Made by a program: the position numbers and the translations under genes. Positions 8,176 to 16,746 of a DNA stretch of 64,000 nucleotides are shown one piece after another. The DNA comes from JBQTIQ01 sp052387955. GTDB taxonomy: Bacteria; Actinomycetota; Acidimicrobiia; Acidimicrobiales; JACDCH01. The DNA is taken from positions 1-64,000 of the forward strand of contig JBQTIQ010000018.1 of the NCBI GenBank assembly GCA_052387955.1, written 5' to 3'. The notes beneath the pieces are model-generated. The model made no database searches and was not told where the DNA came from. It saw only the letters and a list, made by a program, of their open reading frames with translations. Numbering within the stretch: the first letter of the stretch is position 1; every line of letters starts with the position of its first letter.

Positions 8176-9239
8176 TCGCCTCGACCGCGGCGACGCCTGT
8201 CGCGGGCATCGTCCTCCGGAGCCGTCGCCTCGGCGTCACCGCCCTGGTCGACCCCCGGGCGGTGTCGGTGTCGCTGGCGCTCGCCGCGGTCATCGCCGTC
8301 GCCGCCGCCGTCAGCGTCAGCGTCGGCGACTTCCCGATCCCGATCGGCGACGTGGTGTCGTCGATCCTCGGCTTCGGCAACCCCGACAGCGACTTCATCG
8401 TGCGCACGCTGCGGCTGCCGCGGGCCCTGACCGGCATCCTCGTCGGGGCCGCCTTCGGCCTCTCGGGCGCGGTCTTCCAGTCCCTCGCCCGCAACCCGCT
8501 CGCCAGCCCCGACGTGATCGGGATCACCGCCGGCGCCAGCGCCGCTGCCGTCGCCACCATCGTGTGGGTCAGCGGGGGCGCCACGACCGTGTCGCTGGCC
8601 GCCTTCGCCGGCGCCCTCGCCACTGCGGCGGCGATCTACCTGCTCGCCTATACGCGCGGCGTCGCCGGCTACCGGCTGGTGCTCGTCGGCATCGGCGTCG
8701 GCGCCGTGCTCGCCGCCGTGACGTCGTACGTCCTGACCCGGGCCGAGATCAACGACGCCCAGCGCGCCACCGTGTGGCTGACCGGCAGCCTCAACGGCCG
8801 TGGGTGGGAGCACGTCCGTCCCGTCGGCACGGCGATCGCCGTGCTGCTGCCGGTCGCCCTCGCCCTCGGCCGCCAGCTGCGCCTGCTCCAACTCGGCGAC
8901 GACACCGCCAAGGGCCTCGGTGTCCGGGTCGAGCGGTCCCGTGCCGCCCTCGTCGTCGCCGGTGTCGGCCTCGCCGCCGTGGCGACGGCGTCGGCCGGGC
9001 CGGTCGCCTTCGTCGCCCTGGTCGCGCCGCAGATCGCCCGGCGCCTGACCCGCTCGTCGGGCCCGGATCTCGTGGTCTCGGCGCTGGCCGGCGCCGCGCT
9101 GGTGGTGCTCGCCGACCTGCTCGCCCGCCGGGCGTTCGCCCCGACCGAGCTGCCCGTCGGCGTCGTCACCGGCGTCGTCGGCGCGCCGTACCTGCTCTGG
9201 CTGCTGGCCCGGGCCAACCGGATCGGATCGGGAGGGTGA
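8172..9239 (+). CDS. FecCD-family siderophore permease 2
   Basis: 355 residues from GTG 8172. The FecCD motifs are RTLRLPRALTGILVGAAFGL, AVFQSLARNPLASPDVIGI, LGDDTAKGLGVRVERSR and GPVAFVALVAPQIARRLT. It is similar in layout to the permease at 6064 but clearly a separate paralogue, as expected for a heterodimeric channel. Overlaps of 4 bases on both sides tie it to the binding protein and the ATPase. Confidence 0.9.
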   Translation: MIASTAATPVAGIVLRSRRLGVTALVDPRAVSVSLALAAVIAVAAAVSVSVGDFPIPIGDVVSSILGFGNPDSDFIVRTLRLPRALTGILVGAAFGLSGAVFQSLARNPLASPDVIGITAGASAAAVATIVWVSGGATTVSLAAFAGALATAAAIYLLAYTRGVAGYRLVLVGIGVGAVLAAVTSYVLTRAEINDAQRATVWLTGSLNGRGWEHVRPVGTAIAVLLPVALALGRQLRLLQLGDDTAKGLGVRVERSRAALVVAGVGLAAVATASAGPVAFVALVAPQIARRLTRSSGPDLVVSALAGAALVVLADLLARRAFAPTELPVGVVTGVVGAPYLLWLLARANRIGSGG

Positions 9240-10075
9240 ACGTACGACCGACGCCGAGCCTGTCTGGGCGCGACCTGCGCCTCGCCTACGACGACGTCGA
9301 GGTCGTGTCCGATCTCACGGTCACCGTCCCGGCCGGGAAGGTCACGGTGATCGTCGGCGCCAACGCCTGCGGCAAGTCGACCCTGCTGCGGGCGCTGGCC
9401 CGGCTGCTGAAGCCGAAGGGGGGCGTCGTGCACCTCGACGGCACCGACATCCACCGCCTCCCCACCAAGGAGGTCGCCCGGCGCCTCGGCATCCTCCCCC
9501 AGCAACCCATCGCCCCCGAAGGGTTGACCGTCGCCGACCTCGTCGCCCGAGGCCGGGCGCCGCACCAGCGGTGGTTCACGCAGTGGTCCGACGCCGACGA
9601 GGCGGCAGTCGTCGGCGCTCTCGAGGCGACCGGGACGCTGGCGATCGCGTCCCGCCCGGTCGACGACCTCTCGGGCGGCCAACGCCAGCGGGCCTGGATC
9701 GCCATGGCGCTCGCCCAGGGCACCCCCTTGATGCTCCTCGACGAGCCGACGACGTTCCTCGACCTCGCCCACCAGGTCGAGGTCCTCGACCTCCTTGCCG
9801 AGCTCAACGAGCGCGAGGGCCGCACCGTCGTGCTCGTCCTGCACGACCTGAACCTCGCCTGCCGCTACGCCCACCACCTCATCGCCATGCGCGGTGGCGC
9901 CATCGTGGCCGAAGGCGAGCCCGGCGCGGTGGTCACCGAGGCGATGGTCGAATCGGTGTTCGGTCTCGCCGTCCGGGTCGTGGCCGACCCCGAAACCGGC
10001 ACGCCCCTCGTCGTGCCCCGCGCCCGGGCGACGCCCCACCCGCTCGACACCGAGGCCGTCATGGCGAGGCGTTGA
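9236..10075 (+). CDS. FecE-family ATP-binding protein
   Basis: 279 residues from GTG 9236. All nucleotide-binding motifs are present: Walker A GANACGKST, Q-loop in GILPQQPIAPEGLTV, signature LSGGQRQRAWIAMAL, Walker B LMLLDEPT, and the H-loop in LVLHDLNLACRYAHH. The tail after residue 230 has the MVESVFGLAVRVV element typical of iron-chelate ATPases. It powers the two FecCD permeases. The TTG start of the next gene overlaps its stop. Confidence 0.92.
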   Translation: MNVRPTPSLSGRDLRLAYDDVEVVSDLTVTVPAGKVTVIVGANACGKSTLLRALARLLKPKGGVVHLDGTDIHRLPTKEVARRLGILPQQPIAPEGLTVADLVARGRAPHQRWFTQWSDADEAAVVGALEATGTLAIASRPVDDLSGGQRQRAWIAMALAQGTPLMLLDEPTTFLDLAHQVEVLDLLAELNEREGRTVVLVLHDLNLACRYAHHLIAMRGGAIVAEGEPGAVVTEAMVESVFGLAVRVVADPETGTPLVVPRARATPHPLDTEAVMARR

Positions 10076-11763
10076 GCGACGCGCGCCGGCTGCTGCGGAG
10101 CTCGCTCCGTGCCGGCCGGCGCGAGGTCGTGCTCTGCGTCGCCTCCGGGCTGGCATGGCAGTCGGTGGCGGTCGCCGTCCCGTTCGTGCTGGAGAAGGCG
10201 GTCGACGACGGCGTCGTCGGGGGCGACCGCGAGGCGTTGTGGGCGTGGTCGGCGGTGCTCGCCGGGCTCGGGCTCGTCCGCTGGGTCGGCGACGCCGCCC
10301 GCCACTGGTGGGTCGAACGGGCGGGTGCCCGCGTCGCCGACGGCCTGCGCCGCCGCCTCGTCGACCGGTTGCTGGCGATGGCCGACGACGACCTGGCGTC
10401 CTTCGACCACGGCGACCTGACGGCACGGGCGGTCCAGGACACCCGGTCGGTGTGGAACTGGGTGAGCGGCGTCGCCACGTTCGCCACCGCGGCGTTCACG
10501 CTCGTCGCCGTGCTCGTGCTCCTGGCGACCCTCGACCCCGCGCTCGCCCTCGTCGGCCTCGCCACCGTCCCGCTGGCCGCGGTCGTCTCCGCCGCCCGGG
10601 TCGGCGCCCACGGGCGGGCCTCGGCGGCGGTGGCCGACGGCGCCGGACGCTACGCCGGCGCCGTGGAGTCCGCCATCGCCGGGATCCGGACGATCATGGG
10701 CCTCGGGGCCGAGCAGGTGGCGCTGGCCCGGGCCGGCGACGCCAGCGACCGGCTCCGAGCCCGGGCCCTGGCGCTGGCCCGGGTCGAGGCGGGCTGGCTC
10801 GCCGTCGCCGCGGCCGTCCCGGCCGCCGGCCTCGCCGTCGGGCTGTGGACCGGCGGCACGCGCGCCATCGATGGCGTCGTCAGCGTCGGTGCGCTCGTCG
10901 CCTTCGCCGGCTGGATGGGCCTGCTCGTCGACGCCACCGCCACGTTCGCCGCGCGTCTCGTCGACCGCGGCGCCGCCCTGGCCGCCGCCGGCCGCCTCGC
11001 CGAGCTGCTCGACGCCCCGCTACCGCGGCAGCCGACCGCGCCCGCGGTCGCGACGGTCGGCAACGACGTCGCGGTCGACGGGCTCGCCGCCCGGCGTGGT
11101 GCCGCCGTCGTCCTCCGCGGCGTCGAGCTCGACGTCCGCGCCGGCGAGTGGCTCGCCGTCGTGGGCGCCACGGGCTCTGGCAAGACGACGCTGCTGCGGG
11201 TCCTCGCCGGCCTCGACGAGCCAGCCCTCGGCCGGGTGCGGATCGGGGGCGCCGACCTGGCCTCGCTCGACGAGGCCGCCCGGCGGCGAGCGGCCACCCT
11301 CGTCCCGCAGAACGCCGCCCTCGTGAGCGGCGCCCTCGGCGACGTGCTGCGCCTCGGCGCCCCGACGGCGACCGACGCTGAGCTCCTCGCCGCCCTCGAC
11401 GCCGTCGCCGCCGCCGACGTGCTCGCCGAGCTCGGCGGTCTCGACGGGCGCATCGGCGACCGGAGCCTGTCCCTGTCCGGCGGGCAGCGCCAGCGCCTCG
11501 CCCTCGCCGTCGCCGTCCTCCGGCGCCCGCCGGTGCTCCTGCTCGACGACACGACCTCGGCCCTGGACCCGGCAACCGAGCACCGCGTCCTGGCCGCGCT
11601 GCGCGACCTGCTCCCGACGACCACCGCCGTCGTCGCGACGCACCGAGCCGCCACCGCGGCCGCGTGCGACCGGGTCGTCGTGCTGGCCGACGGCGGCGTC
11701 GTCGCCGACGACGCCGCCAGCGTCGCCGCCGTCCTCGACCCGGCCGGGGGCGGTCGTCCGTGA
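10072..11763 (+). CDS. ABC exporter-type half transporter, degenerate-site subunit (IrtAB-like pair, first gene)
   Basis: 563 residues, taking TTG 10072 because it overlaps the previous stop by 4 bases and no better start fits. Residues 1-300 form a six-helix exporter-type membrane domain (SFDHGDLTARAVQDTRSV is the first coupling region). The ATPase has Walker A GATGSGKTT and signature LSGGQRQRL. Its Walker B is VLLLDDTTSALD, with Asp in place of the catalytic Glu. This degenerate site, opposite a canonical one in the next gene, is typical of heterodimeric transporters. Members in iron loci, such as mycobacterial IrtAB, import ferric siderophores despite the exporter fold; here an import or export role is inferred from context. 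Confidence 0.8.
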   Translation: MSDARRLLRSSLRAGRREVVLCVASGLAWQSVAVAVPFVLEKAVDDGVVGGDREALWAWSAVLAGLGLVRWVGDAARHWWVERAGARVADGLRRRLVDRLLAMADDDLASFDHGDLTARAVQDTRSVWNWVSGVATFATAAFTLVAVLVLLATLDPALALVGLATVPLAAVVSAARVGAHGRASAAVADGAGRYAGAVESAIAGIRTIMGLGAEQVALARAGDASDRLRARALALARVEAGWLAVAAAVPAAGLAVGLWTGGTRAIDGVVSVGALVAFAGWMGLLVDATATFAARLVDRGAALAAAGRLAELLDAPLPRQPTAPAVATVGNDVAVDGLAARRGAAVVLRGVELDVRAGEWLAVVGATGSGKTTLLRVLAGLDEPALGRVRIGGADLASLDEAARRRAATLVPQNAALVSGALGDVLRLGAPTATDAELLAALDAVAAADVLAELGGLDGRIGDRSLSLSGGQRQRLALAVAVLRRPPVLLLDDTTSALDPATEHRVLAALRDLLPTTTAVVATHRAATAAACDRVVVLADGGVVADDAASVAAVLDPAGGGRP

Positions 11764-13448
11764 CCGTCGACGCCCTGTCCGCCGAGCCGGACCGACGCGG
11801 CACGCTGCGGCGGACATGGCCCCTGCTGGCCCCGCACCGGTGGCTCCTCCTCGCCGCGTGCGGGGCATCGCTCGGCGCGACCATGGCCGAGCTCGCTGGC
11901 CCGGTGCTCGACGGGGTCGCCGTCGACCCGGCCGTCGCCGGCGACCGGTCGCAGCTCGGTCGCGTCGCGATCGCGTACGCGGTCGTGAGCCTGGGACTGC
12001 TCGTGCTGCAACGAGCGCGCCGACGTTCGGCTGCCGCCGCCGGCGAGGCATTCCTCGCCGACGTGCGGGCGAACGTCGGCGAACGACTCCTGGCCCGTCC
12101 GCTGGCCTTCTTCGACCGGCACGCCACCGGCGAGCTCGTCGCCCGCTCGACGAGCGACGTCGAGGCCCTGTCGCGGTTCGTACGCAACGGCCTCCCCGGG
12201 CTCGTCGACGCCGTGCTGCTGCTCGGCGTGACCGCCGCCGTGCTGTTCGCGACGTCGTGGCAGCTCGCGCTCGTGAGCCTCCTGTACCTGCCGCCCTCGG
12301 CGGTGGCCGTGGCGCGCTTCCGCCGGGCGTCGGGCCCGGCCTACGCCTCCCTCGCGCAGGCGAGGTCGGCCAGCGGGGCGGCGATCGGCGAGACGCTCGC
12401 CGCCCGCCCCCTGCTCCAAGGCGTCGCTGCCACCTCGCCGTGGGCGGGGCGGGTCGCGGCGGTCGACCGCGGCCTGCTCGCCGCCAACGACGACGCCCTC
12501 CGCGCCGACAACCGCCTCTCGGTCCTCGGGCTCTGCCAGCAGGTCACCCTGGCGCTGCTCGTGCTCGCCGGCGGCGCCCTCGTCGACCGCGGCACCGTCA
12601 GCGTCGGCGTCGTCGCCACCTTCGCCCTGGCCGTGCGCCAGCTCTTCGCCCCGCTCGAGTCGCTGTCGTGGCTCTACGGCGACGCCCAGGAGGCACGCGC
12701 CAACCTCGCCCGCGTCCTCGAGCTCCTCGACGGACCCGAGCTGCCCGCCCCCGCCGAGCTCCACGGCGCGCTGCTGGCGGGCCCGGCGATCGACGCCGTC
12801 GGCGTCCGCTACCGCTACGACGACGGCCCGGCAGCCCTCGACGGCGTCGACCTGCGGATCGCCGCCGGCGAACGGGTCGCCCTCGTCGGCGAGACCGGCT
12901 CCGGCAAGTCGACCCTCGCCAAGGTCGTCGCCGGGCTGCTGGCGCCCGACGCCGGCGACGTGCGCATCGGCGGGCGACCGCTCGGGGACTGGCCGGTGGC
13001 CGACCTGCGCCGGGCCGTCGCGCTCCTGCCCCAGGAGGGCCACGTCGTGGCCGGCACGCTCGCCGACAACCTCCGCCTGGTGCCCGGCGAGCACACCGAC
13101 GCCGAGCTCGACGCCGCCGTCGACCGCGCCGGGCTGCGCCGGTGGGCCGACCGGCTGCCCCACGGGCTCGGCACACGGCTCGCCGACCGCGGCGCCAACC
13201 TCTCCGCCGGCGAGCGCCAGCTCGTCGCCCTCGCACGGGCCGCCCTCGCCGACCCCGCCGTGCTCGTCCTCGACGAGGCCACCGCCGACGTCGACCCGGC
13301 GACCGAGGCGCTTATCGCCGACGCCCTCGACCAACTCACCGTCGGGCGCACCGTCCTCGTCGTCGCCCACCGCCCGGCGACCGCGGCGCGGTGCGATCGG
13401 ACCGTGCGGCTGCACGCGGGTCGAGTCTGTCAAGTTGACCTAACGTAG
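11760..13448 (+). CDS. ABC exporter-type half transporter, canonical-site subunit (second gene of pair)
   Basis: 562 residues from GTG 11760, overlapping the previous stop by 4 bases. The membrane domain includes FFDRHATGELVARSTSDVEA, the usual first intracellular loop of exporters. The ATPase has Walker A GETGSGKST, Walker B VLVLDEATADVD with the catalytic Glu, and a non-standard signature LSAGERQLVALARAAL instead of LSGGQ. The pair therefore has one degenerate and one consensus site, supporting a heterodimer. The gene stops at TAG 13446-13448, within an AT-richer stretch that also holds possible iron-box halves. Confidence 0.82.
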   Translation: MTVDALSAEPDRRGTLRRTWPLLAPHRWLLLAACGASLGATMAELAGPVLDGVAVDPAVAGDRSQLGRVAIAYAVVSLGLLVLQRARRRSAAAAGEAFLADVRANVGERLLARPLAFFDRHATGELVARSTSDVEALSRFVRNGLPGLVDAVLLLGVTAAVLFATSWQLALVSLLYLPPSAVAVARFRRASGPAYASLAQARSASGAAIGETLAARPLLQGVAATSPWAGRVAAVDRGLLAANDDALRADNRLSVLGLCQQVTLALLVLAGGALVDRGTVSVGVVATFALAVRQLFAPLESLSWLYGDAQEARANLARVLELLDGPELPAPAELHGALLAGPAIDAVGVRYRYDDGPAALDGVDLRIAAGERVALVGETGSGKSTLAKVVAGLLAPDAGDVRIGGRPLGDWPVADLRRAVALLPQEGHVVAGTLADNLRLVPGEHTDAELDAAVDRAGLRRWADRLPHGLGTRLADRGANLSAGERQLVALARAALADPAVLVLDEATADVDPATEALIADALDQLTVGRTVLVVAHRPATAARCDRTVRLHAGRVCQVDLT

Positions 13449-13470
13449 ATAAGTTGTTAAGCCTTACAGT
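13434..13470 (+). promoter_or_regulatory. AT-rich segment with iron-box-like halves before the last two iron genes
   Basis: Within a GC-rich cluster this short stretch contains GTTGACCTAACG and TTGTTAAGCCTTACA, both reminiscent of DtxR/IdeR half-sites (the consensus contains TTAGSCTAACC). It lies exactly between the ABC pair and the zinc-ribbon gene, so a second iron-controlled promoter for the distal genes is plausible. Neither half is a full match. Confidence 0.3.
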
Positions 13471-13672
13471 CGTGCGGGACCGATCGACGCCCGGCCTCTG
13501 GGTCCGGCGGTGCGCCGGTTGCGAGACCTGCGACTTCGACGTCGCCGTCGGAAGCGAGGCGCTGCTCGGGCCGGGGGCATGGCGTTGCCGCCGCTGCGGC
13601 GCACCGTCCTGGACCCCGGCGCGGTTCCCGCTCCCGGCCGCCCCGTGCGCGGGCGGCCATGTCCCCGCCTGA
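13454..13672 (+). CDS. Small zinc-ribbon-like protein in the iron cluster
   Basis: A 72-codon frame from TTG 13454 (an in-frame GTG at 13472 would give 66 residues). The sequence holds C-AG-C-ET-C and a second pair C-RR-C about 25 residues later, a rubredoxin or zinc-ribbon-like arrangement. I recognise no named family. It sits 5 bases after the ABC pair and 22 bases before the third binding protein, so it is co-transcribed with iron genes. It may bind iron or zinc; function unknown. Confidence 0.5.
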   Translation: MLSLTVVRDRSTPGLWVRRCAGCETCDFDVAVGSEALLGPGAWRCRRCGAPSWTPARFPLPAAPCAGGHVPA

Positions 13673-13694
13673 CCGCCCAGAAGAACGGACCACC

Positions 13695-14750
13695 ATGCCT
13701 CCCATCCCCCGACGCGCGTTCCTCCTCGGCGGCTCGGCCGCCCTCCTCGCCGCCGCCGGCTGCGGCGGCGGGCGCGATGACGGCGCGGCGTCGGCTTCGT
13801 CGCCGGTGGCCGCGTCCGGCACCGACGACGCCCCGGTGACCGTCGAGCACCGGTACGGCTCGACGACGATCGAGGCGCCGCCGCAACGGGTGTTCGCCGC
13901 CGGCTACACCGACGTCGACCCCGTCCTCGCGCTCGGCGCGCAGCCGGTGGGGTTCATCGACTGGTACGGCGACTACCCCAAGGCCGACATCCGCGACGGC
14001 CTGTGGCCGTGGGCGCACGGGCTCGGCGCCGGCGACATCGCCGTGCTCCCCCGGCCGGAAGACGACGTCCTCGACATCGAGGCGATCGCCGCCCTCCGTC
14101 CCGACCTCGTCGTGGCCCAGTACTCGGCGATGACCGAGCGGGAGTACGACACGCTCTCGGAGATCGCCGCCGTCGTCGCGCAGGCACCGGACTTCGAGGA
14201 CTACCAGGCGCCGTGGGACGTGACCACCGAGCGCATCGGCCGCGCCCTGCACCGGTCCGCCCGGGCCGACGAGCTCGTCGCCGGGGTGAAGGAGCGCTTC
14301 GCCGAGGCCCGCGCCGCGCATCCCGAGTTCTCGGGACGCACGGCGCTGCTCGTCGACTACGCCGGCGGCGTCATCTACGCCCGCGGGCCCGAGGAGCCCC
14401 ACGGCAAGGTGCTCGCCGAGCTCGGCTTCGACTACCCCGCCGACATCGAGGCCCTCATCCCCTCGGACACCGTGCTGGCCGAGCTCAGCCTCGAGCAGCT
14501 CGAGCTCCTCGACGGGGTCGACGTCGTGCTGGTCGGCGACTTCGAGGGCGCCGGTGAGCTCCAGGCGAACCCCCTGTACCAGGCCCTCGACGTCGTTGCG
14601 CAGGGCCGGGTCGTCCCGGGCGTCGAGCCCATCGAGGGCGCCCTGTACTGGGCCAGCGTGCTCAGCCTGCCCTACGCCATCGAGCGGCTCGTCCCGATGC
14701 TCGCCGCCGCCGTCGACGGCGACCCGTCCACGCCGGTCCCCGTCCCGTGA
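13695..14750 (+). CDS. Ferric-siderophore ABC transporter, substrate-binding lipoprotein 3
   Basis: 351 residues from ATG 13695; an in-frame GTG at 13659 would add 12 residues that do not look like a signal. The N-terminus MPPIPRRAFLLGGSAALLAA has a twin-arginine-like start and a lipobox with Cys23. The FecB-type fold is visible in APPQRVFAAGYTDVDPVLAL, AALRPDLVVAQYSAM and VDVVLVGDFEGAGELQ. It is the third binding protein of the cluster, placed after the exporter-type ABC pair. It may hand chelate to that pair or share the FecCD channel. It ends the cluster, facing the convergent sigma-factor gene. Confidence 0.88.
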   Translation: MPPIPRRAFLLGGSAALLAAAGCGGGRDDGAASASSPVAASGTDDAPVTVEHRYGSTTIEAPPQRVFAAGYTDVDPVLALGAQPVGFIDWYGDYPKADIRDGLWPWAHGLGAGDIAVLPRPEDDVLDIEAIAALRPDLVVAQYSAMTEREYDTLSEIAAVVAQAPDFEDYQAPWDVTTERIGRALHRSARADELVAGVKERFAEARAAHPEFSGRTALLVDYAGGVIYARGPEEPHGKVLAELGFDYPADIEALIPSDTVLAELSLEQLELLDGVDVVLVGDFEGAGELQANPLYQALDVVAQGRVVPGVEPIEGALYWASVLSLPYAIERLVPMLAAAVDGDPSTPVPVP

Positions 14751-14928
14751 ACCGCGGCTGACGGCGACGATCGCCCACGCCCTGCCCGAGGTGCGGCTGC
14801 GGCGGCGCCCGGCGACGCCACGCTGCTCGAGGTCGCCCGGGTCGAGGCCCGCCCGACGGCGTCGTGACGCCGTGCGCCCAAGGTTGCGGTGTCGCGCGCG
14901 CGTGCCGGCTGCTGGCAGGCACGAGACG

Positions 14929-15465
14929 TCACGGTCCGGGTCCGAGCCGGTCGGCGAGACGGCTGAGCGCCCGCTTCTGGGCCGCCTTCACGGCCGTCGC
15001 TGGGCGGTGGACGATGCGGGCGACCTCGGCGGTGGACAGGTCGGCGACGAAGCGGAGCACGACGACCTGCCGCTGGAGCGGGCTCAGCTCGTGGAGGGCT
15101 GCGACCAGCGCAGGATCGAGGGTGTCGGTCCGGTCGTGGGCGGCCGGCTCGGGAAGCTCGCCGTCGGCCGGCTGTGGCCGGACCCGGCGCCGGCGGCCGT
15201 CGTCGACGAGGCGGTGGTGGGCCACGGTGAACACCCAGCGCCGCAGGGCCCGGTCGTCACCCTGGAAGCGGTGCAGGTCGCGCGCGACCTGGACGAAGAC
15301 CTCGCCGAGCAGGTCCTCGGGCTCGGGAGCGCGTTGGGCTCGCAGGTAGCCGAGGACCGCCGGCGCCAGGCTGCGGTACACGGCGCCGGCGCCGGGCAGG
15401 TCGTGCAGCTCTGCGGGGTCGTCGATGACGAGCCTGGCCGTGGTCGACGCAGCCAGCCCGCTCAC
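14929..15465 (-). CDS. ECF RNA polymerase sigma factor
   Basis: 178 residues from GTG 15465, overlapping the stop of the upstream membrane-protein gene by 4 bases. Region 2 is seen as YLRAQRAPEPEDLLGEVFVQ and the -10 recognition helix as RRWVFTVAHHRLVDDGRRR. Region 4 is LSPLQRQVVVLRFVADLSTA followed by the helix-turn-helix EVARIVHRPATAVKAAQKRA. The length and missing region 3 define the extracytoplasmic-function class. In the usual order sigma comes first and the anti-sigma second; here the membrane protein comes first. It is convergent with the iron cluster, and a role in iron control is possible but unproven. Confidence 0.88.
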   Translation of the reverse strand: MSGLAASTTARLVIDDPAELHDLPGAGAVYRSLAPAVLGYLRAQRAPEPEDLLGEVFVQVARDLHRFQGDDRALRRWVFTVAHHRLVDDGRRRRVRPQPADGELPEPAAHDRTDTLDPALVAALHELSPLQRQVVVLRFVADLSTAEVARIVHRPATAVKAAQKRALSRLADRLGPGP

Positions 15466-16262
15466 CCTCCGGGGACACCGTCCGGCGGACCCGTCGGCGT
15501 GCCGTCCGGCGGACCCGTCGGCGTGCCCTCGGGCGCACCGGCAGGCGTGCCCTCGGGCGGGCCGGTCGGCGTGCCCTCGGGCGGGCCGGTCGGCGTGCCC
15601 TCCGGCGGACCGGTCTCGGCCTGCGCCTCGGTGCCACCGACGTCCCCTTCGCCGTCCTCACCGCCGCAGGCCGCCCGCTGCTCGGCGAGCTGGCGGGCTT
15701 CGTCGGCCCGGGGCGAGGGGATCACACCGGCCCCCGGATCGGCCTCCTCGGCGGGCAACTCGGCGAAGGGCGGCGGACCGGCGCAACCCTCGGCCACGCC
15801 CGGCGGGATGCCCTCGGGCGGACCCTCGTCGTCTGCGTCGCCTTCCTCGGCATCGTCGCGCTCCTCATCGGCAGGGCAGTTCTCGGCCCGCCACACCTCG
15901 AAGGCCTCGGCCTCGGCCGCCCGGTTGGCCTCCTGCTCCTCCTCGGTGTCGCCCTCCGGCTCCGTGCCCGCGAAGGGAGGCGGTCCGGTGCACGACAGCT
16001 CGCCGCCGCCGGGACCCGGGTCCTCGGGCGTCTGGGCGGGTCCGACGTCGGTCGGCTGCGAGTCGTCGCCGAAGGCCACCGCTGCGGCCGGAACGGCCAC
16101 CGCCAGCAGCGCGGCGGCGACGGCGACGGCCGGGGTCCAACGGGTCCGCCGGGCCGGCGCGACCGCGGCGAGCTCGGCGACGTGCCGGGCGGCGGTGCTG
16201 GGCTCGATGGGCGCGGTGCCGAGCCGGCGGAGGCGATCGGTGAGGTGGTCCTCGTGCTCCAT
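15462..16262 (-). CDS. Membrane-anchored partner of the sigma factor with Pro/Gly-rich repeat tail
   Basis: 266 residues from ATG 16262. A cytoplasmic N-terminus of about 40 residues (MEHEDHLTDRLRRLGTAPIE) precedes one membrane segment, AVAVAAALLAVAVPAAAVAF. The rest lies outside the membrane and is acidic and low-complexity, with two CxGPPPFA motifs about 85 residues apart. It ends in six near-identical PPEGTPTG-type octads. Position and topology fit an anti-sigma factor, but no zinc-binding HxxxCxxC motif is present, so this is inference. The exported Cys and repeat-rich tail could sense an envelope signal. Confidence 0.6.
   Translation of the reverse strand: MEHEDHLTDRLRRLGTAPIEPSTAARHVAELAAVAPARRTRWTPAVAVAAALLAVAVPAAAVAFGDDSQPTDVGPAQTPEDPGPGGGELSCTGPPPFAGTEPEGDTEEEQEANRAAEAEAFEVWRAENCPADEERDDAEEGDADDEGPPEGIPPGVAEGCAGPPPFAELPAEEADPGAGVIPSPRADEARQLAEQRAACGGEDGEGDVGGTEAQAETGPPEGTPTGPPEGTPTGPPEGTPAGAPEGTPTGPPDGTPTGPPDGVPGG
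15468..15615 (-). repeat. 24-bp tandem repeat encoding PPEGTPTG/PPDGTPTG octads
   Basis: About six consecutive 24-base units, read on the minus strand as variants of GGCCCGCCCGAGGGCACGCC, lie at the 3' end of the sigma-partner gene. They keep frame and encode PPEGTPT, APEGTPT and PPDGTPT repeats. Array length probably varies between strains through slippage. Confidence 0.75.
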
Positions 16263-16746
16263 ACCTGGGTGAGCGCAGCGAGCGCCTCCGAGGAGACTCG
16301 CACAGCCGAAGCGCAGCGGTACCGGCTGGCGCCGCGAGTCCTGACGCTACGCCGGAAGTCGGGGCGTGCGGAGCACGACGGCGTCGAGGATGCGCACCGT
16401 CGGGGCCGGGACGATCGTGCCGAGCGCCGCCGCCATCTTCGTCGCCGCCGCGTCCCTCCCGCGGGTCAGCGGCAGCTCCTGACCTCAGATCGGTCCCGGG
16501 CTGTGTTCACCGGACTGGACGTCAACGGTCGTGGTGCAGCACCCGGCACCTCCGTCACGGGCGCGCCTGGAAGATCGGACCCACGCCCGACGTTTCCCCG
16601 GCGCGAAGCGGAGCGCGCCGCCATGAACCGCAGGCCGACGACCGCCGCCCCGACGTAGGCGGAGCCCTGCGCGACGCACGCTGTGCACACGTGGGGGACG
16701 ATACAGACCGGCCGACCGTCCGTCTCGTCTCCGGAGCGCTGCCGCA
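16263..16746. other. 484-base gene-poor region
   Basis: No complete gene is visible. The right part must hold the promoter of the YibE/F gene and the left part that of the sigma operon. A minus-strand open segment from about 16483 down to a TAG at 16347-16349 (ATKMAAALGTIVPAPTVR..) has a plausible protein-like tail and may be the last scrap of a lost gene; I cannot name it. The GAGCGCAGCGAGCGC motif at about 16269 resembles the dispersed repeats near 36.4 kb. Confidence 0.35.

Noticed and set aside
16347..16483. Short minus-strand C-terminal tail resembling an enzyme end
   Set aside because: Only about 45 codons and no nameable family; kept as a note in the gene-poor region.
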